Shown: positions 31,721 through 33,941 of the stretch, one piece after another | How positions within the stretch are numbered: the first letter of the stretch is position 1 | How the letters are laid out: the number at the start of each line of letters is the position of its first letter | Made by a program: the position numbers and the translations under genes | The notes under the pieces: model-generated | What the model was told of the DNA's origin: nothing | Seen by the model: only the letters and a program-made list of their open reading frames with translations | Database searches by the model: none | Assembly: GCA_003164495.1 (NCBI GenBank) | Contig: PLTN01000160.1 | Span: forward strand, 55,169 to 89,109 | Direction of reading: 5' to 3' | Length of the DNA: 33,941 nt | From: Vulcanimicrobiota bacterium | Lineage (GTDB): Bacteria > Vulcanimicrobiota > Vulcanimicrobiia > Vulcanimicrobiales > Vulcanimicrobiaceae

Positions 31721-32671
31721 ATGATGACCCGGTCACGCGCGTCAGCGCTCCTGTTCGGCGGTAGTGCCGCGGCCTTGCTCTCGGCGCACCATTCGGCGCT
31801 GCGCGCGCAGACGATGGCGCCGATTCGCATCGGCATCACGTTGAACGATTCGGGGCTCGGCCCGGTGTACGCGCAAGAGCAGGGCTACTACACGAAGGCC
31901 GGCTTGAATGTCGAACTGGTGCCGTTTTCGGGTGCCGCGGGCGCGGCGCAGGGCGTCATCGCGGGTGCCGTCGAGGTCGCCGTGGTGGATTGCATCCAGG
32001 TTGCCAACGCGTACATCCACGGCTTTCCGCTGGCCGTGTTTGCCGGCGGTTGTGCCTTTTCCAAGCAGAGCCCGACGCTCGTGATGGTCACGGAGAAAAC
32101 GAGCGCGATCCGTAGCGCGAAAGATCTCGAGGGTCAAACCGTCGGCGTGGTCGGCTTGAAATCGCTCAGCTCGAGCATGGCCACGGAGTGGCTGCGCATC
32201 AACGGCGCCGACGTGACCAAGGTGAAGTTCTTCGAGCTGCCGTTTCCCGACATGAACACCGCACTGCAGCGCGGCACGATTCAAGCAGCGCTCCAGGGCG
32301 AACCGTTCTTGACCGCCGCGCGGGCCGATCAGCGGCCGCTCGGGATTCCGTTCGAAGCGATGGGGAAGCCGTTCTACGTCAACGTCTACGCCGCGTCGCG
32401 CACCTGGCTGACCGCCAACACGGCGCTCGCCCACCGGCTTGCGGCCGCGCTGTATGATACCGCGCGCTGGGTGAACGGACATCGCGCCGAAACCGCCGCG
32501 ATCGAAAGCCGCTTCACCAAGCTTCCGATCGAGACCGCGAACACGATGGCGCGAAACACGTTCGCCACGTCGTTCGATCCGCAATTGATCGAGCCCGTGC
32601 TCAACATCGGCGCAAAGTACCTGCTCACCGAACGCCCGGTGCACGCGTCCGAAATCGCCTTCACGGTCTAG
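31721..32671 (+). CDS. Exported NMT1/SsuA-type ABC substrate-binding protein (SBP6)
   Basis: 316 aa from ATG 31721 (ATG 31724 is the next codon). The leader MMTRSRASALLFGGSAAAL to about LRAQ closely matches the phosphoesterase leader. The mature part reads APIRIGITLNDSGLGPVYAQEQGYYTKAGLNV, VIAGAVEVAVVDCIQVANAY, VKFFELPFPDMNTALQRGTIQAAL and TKLPIETANTM. The last two match SBP1, so SBP6 and SBP1 look like counterparts in the two triplets. It carries an unusual pair of cysteines (DC, GGCAF) in the mature part. It ends 6 nt before the decarboxylase-like gene. Confidence 0.9.
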   Translation: MMTRSRASALLFGGSAAALLSAHHSALRAQTMAPIRIGITLNDSGLGPVYAQEQGYYTKAGLNVELVPFSGAAGAAQGVIAGAVEVAVVDCIQVANAYIHGFPLAVFAGGCAFSKQSPTLVMVTEKTSAIRSAKDLEGQTVGVVGLKSLSSSMATEWLRINGADVTKVKFFELPFPDMNTALQRGTIQAALQGEPFLTAARADQRPLGIPFEAMGKPFYVNVYAASRTWLTANTALAHRLAAALYDTARWVNGHRAETAAIESRFTKLPIETANTMARNTFATSFDPQLIEPVLNIGAKYLLTERPVHASEIAFTV

Positions 32672-32677
32672 GCGGCG

Positions 32678-33670
32678 ATGAGTCTGCTTCCGCTCACCTA
32701 CGGCGGCTGGAACTACGACCGCACGCTGGCGCTGCAAACCGGCGACGTGCGCATCGAAGGCGTCGATCTCAACGTCATTCCGCTACGCATCGAGGAGCTG
32801 TTCTATCGCGTCTTTCACCATCACGAGTTCGACATCACCGAGATGTCGCTCTCGGCCTACATGATGGCGATCGACAAGGGTCCGTGGGAATATCAGGCGG
32901 TGCCGGTGTTCCTCTCGCGGATGTTCCGCCATTCGGCGATCTTCGTGCGCACCGATCGCGGCATTCGCGAACCCAAAGACTTGATCGGCAAGCGCATGGG
33001 CGTTCCCGAGTACACGCAAACGGCCGGCATCACCGCGCGCGGCATTCTGCAAGACGAGTACGGCATCACGCCCGAGCAGATCACCTGGGTCAACGGCGGC
33101 CTCGAAGAACCGGGCCGTCACGAGAAATTCCCGCTGCAGCTTCCGCCCGGCGTCGTGGTGGAGTCGGCGACGAAGAAGAGCTTGAGTCAGATGCTCGCCG
33201 AAGGCGAGCTCGACGGGATGATCAGCGCATCGTCGCCGTCGTGCTTCGAGTTCCGGACCGCACCCGTAGGCCGCCTTTTCGCCGATCACCAGAACCTGGA
33301 GAAGGCGTACTTTCAGAAGACCGGCGTGTTTCCGATCATGCATACGCTCGGCATCCGGCGCGCGCTCGTGGAAAAGTATCCCTGGCTCCCGGTCAGCGTC
33401 GTAAAAGCGTTCGCGCAATCAAAAGACGCCGCGCTGCGCGACGTCTACGGAACGGGCGGCGCGCTCAAGGCGAGCGTGCCGTGGCTGGTCGAGGCCGTCG
33501 AGGAAGCGCGCGCGATGTTCGGCGCCGACCACTGGCCGTACGGCATCGCGCGCAACCGCGCCGCGCTCGAGGCGGCCGCACGCTGGTCGCACGCGCAAGG
33601 CCTCACCTCGCGCGTGTTCACCCCCGAAGACCTCTTCGCCCCGTCCACCCACGGCGAGTTCAAGATCTAG
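32678..33670 (+). CDS. 4,5-dihydroxyphthalate decarboxylase-like protein, copy 2
   Basis: 330 aa from ATG 32678; no leader, so cytoplasmic. It aligns along its whole length with the protein at 4193-5179: FLSRMFRHSAIFV with FPNRMVRHGSFYV, GVPEYTQTAGITARG with GLPEWAQTAAVYARG, NGGLEEPGRHEKF with QAGADEPGRTEKV, FPIMHTLGI with YPVMHTIVI, and PEDLFAPST with IEDLFAPQT. The two are diverged paralogues rather than a recent copy. Function is either decarboxylation of a dihydroxy-aromatic acid or cytoplasmic ligand binding in the periplasmic-binding fold. Last gene before the terminal repeats. Confidence 0.85.
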   Translation: MSLLPLTYGGWNYDRTLALQTGDVRIEGVDLNVIPLRIEELFYRVFHHHEFDITEMSLSAYMMAIDKGPWEYQAVPVFLSRMFRHSAIFVRTDRGIREPKDLIGKRMGVPEYTQTAGITARGILQDEYGITPEQITWVNGGLEEPGRHEKFPLQLPPGVVVESATKKSLSQMLAEGELDGMISASSPSCFEFRTAPVGRLFADHQNLEKAYFQKTGVFPIMHTLGIRRALVEKYPWLPVSVVKAFAQSKDAALRDVYGTGGALKASVPWLVEAVEEARAMFGADHWPYGIARNRAALEAAARWSHAQGLTSRVFTPEDLFAPSTHGEFKI

Positions 33671-33687
33671 CGTAGCAGTAAGAAGAG

Positions 33688-33715
33688 GCACGCCTCGGCC
33701 CTACGGCCATCGGCT
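33688..33715. repeat. 28-nt segment, inverted partner of 293-320
   Basis: The reverse complement of 293-320 with one mismatch. The core GGCC-CTAC-GGCC can form a short hairpin just after the last gene, but no U-run follows, so it is not a convincing intrinsic terminator. Confidence 0.7.
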
Positions 33716-33739
33716 GCGCAGGCCAACTTGATAGATAGA

Positions 33740-33803
33740 GGGACGTAAAATTCTCTGTCATCCCGAGCGGAGCACCGTCAGGTGCGTAGTCGAGGGACGC
33801 GCC
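33740..33803 (+). repeat. Dispersed palindromic repeat, copy C
   Basis: Same element and orientation as copy A, starting GGGACGTAAA. The hairpin core is GCACC-GTCA-GGTGC instead of GCGCC-GAAG-GGCGC: one base pair changed on both sides, so pairing is kept while the loop differs. There is no gene here. Confidence 0.8.
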
Positions 33804-33820
33804 ACTATCTATACTACTGA

Positions 33821-33897
33821 GTGCGAGCGCGAAGGCGCGAGCAGTGGAGTAAAAAAGAAAAAAGAAGTAACCACTGCTCGCGCCTTCGCGCTCGCAC
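33821..33897. repeat. Perfect 27-bp inverted repeat with A-rich loop
   Basis: Left arm 33821-33847 (GTGCGAGCGCGAAGG...) and right arm 33871-33897 are exact reverse complements; the 23-nt loop at 33848-33870 is almost pure A/G. A transcript would form a very stable hairpin, but no U-tract follows on either strand. The remaining bases to 33941 show no gene. Confidence 0.85.
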
Positions 33898-33941
33898 GCT
33901 AATCCCCGAGATCGGAGCGCGTTCCTTCCATGAGAAGGCCG

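Noticed and set aside
33821..33897. Intrinsic terminator for the last operon
   Set aside because: The stem is strong, but no U-run follows the right arm on either strand and it lies 150 nt past the last stop.

Overview
The window is about 34 kb of dense, GC-rich bacterial DNA carrying 29 protein-coding genes. No rRNA, tRNA, CRISPR array or transposase is visible. High GC, short intergenic gaps, chains of 1- or 4-nt start/stop overlaps, Tat-like leaders and a dispersed palindromic repeat near both ends suit a soil-type chromosome. The phylum cannot be fixed from sequence alone. Candidatus Eremiobacterota (WPS-2) is my weak guess; a proteobacterium is not excluded.

Layout. (1) 1-370 and 33671-33941 hold related non-coding repeats that bracket the genes. 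(2) A TetR regulator (371-1003, minus) diverges from a plus-strand operon at 1063-7667: phthalate-type Rieske oxygenase, two exported NMT1/SsuA-type substrate-binding proteins (SBPs), a 4,5-dihydroxyphthalate-decarboxylase-like protein, an MFS transporter and a bicupin. (3) A lone SBP (7674-8636, minus) converges on it and diverges from 8688-11139, which encodes an M24/creatinase-fold protein and two small paralogues with paired CxxC motifs. (4) A minus-strand operon, 16595 to 11217, encodes an M20 carbamoylase-type amidase, a dihydroorotase/allantoinase-type amidohydrolase, a DUF917 protein and a divergent urocanase. (5) Facing away is 16716-21771: IclR regulator, DapA-superfamily protein, ABC ATPase, ABC permease and a UbiD decarboxylase. 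(6) A second Rieske oxygenase (21764-22966, minus) diverges from 23005-33670: second UbiD, SBP, phospholipase-C-type phosphoesterase, HyuA, HyuB, two more SBPs and a second decarboxylase-like protein.

Together this looks like a catabolic island for aromatic or N-heterocyclic acids. It has six exported binding proteins but only one ABC permease/ATPase pair; two Rieske oxygenases without reductases; two UbiDs without UbiX; and two unrelated kinds of hydantoin/lactam hydrolase (ATP-dependent HyuAB, and amidohydrolase plus carbamoylase). The SBP-SBP-decarboxylase-like triplet occurs twice, near each end. The best candidate for a new or little-described pathway is the four-gene urocanase-like/DUF917/amidohydrolase/carbamoylase operon. 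Its chemistry resembles the lower part of ergothioneine (thiourocanate) breakdown to glutamate, without a visible first-step lyase and with an altered urocanase active site. Substrates are inferred, not shown.
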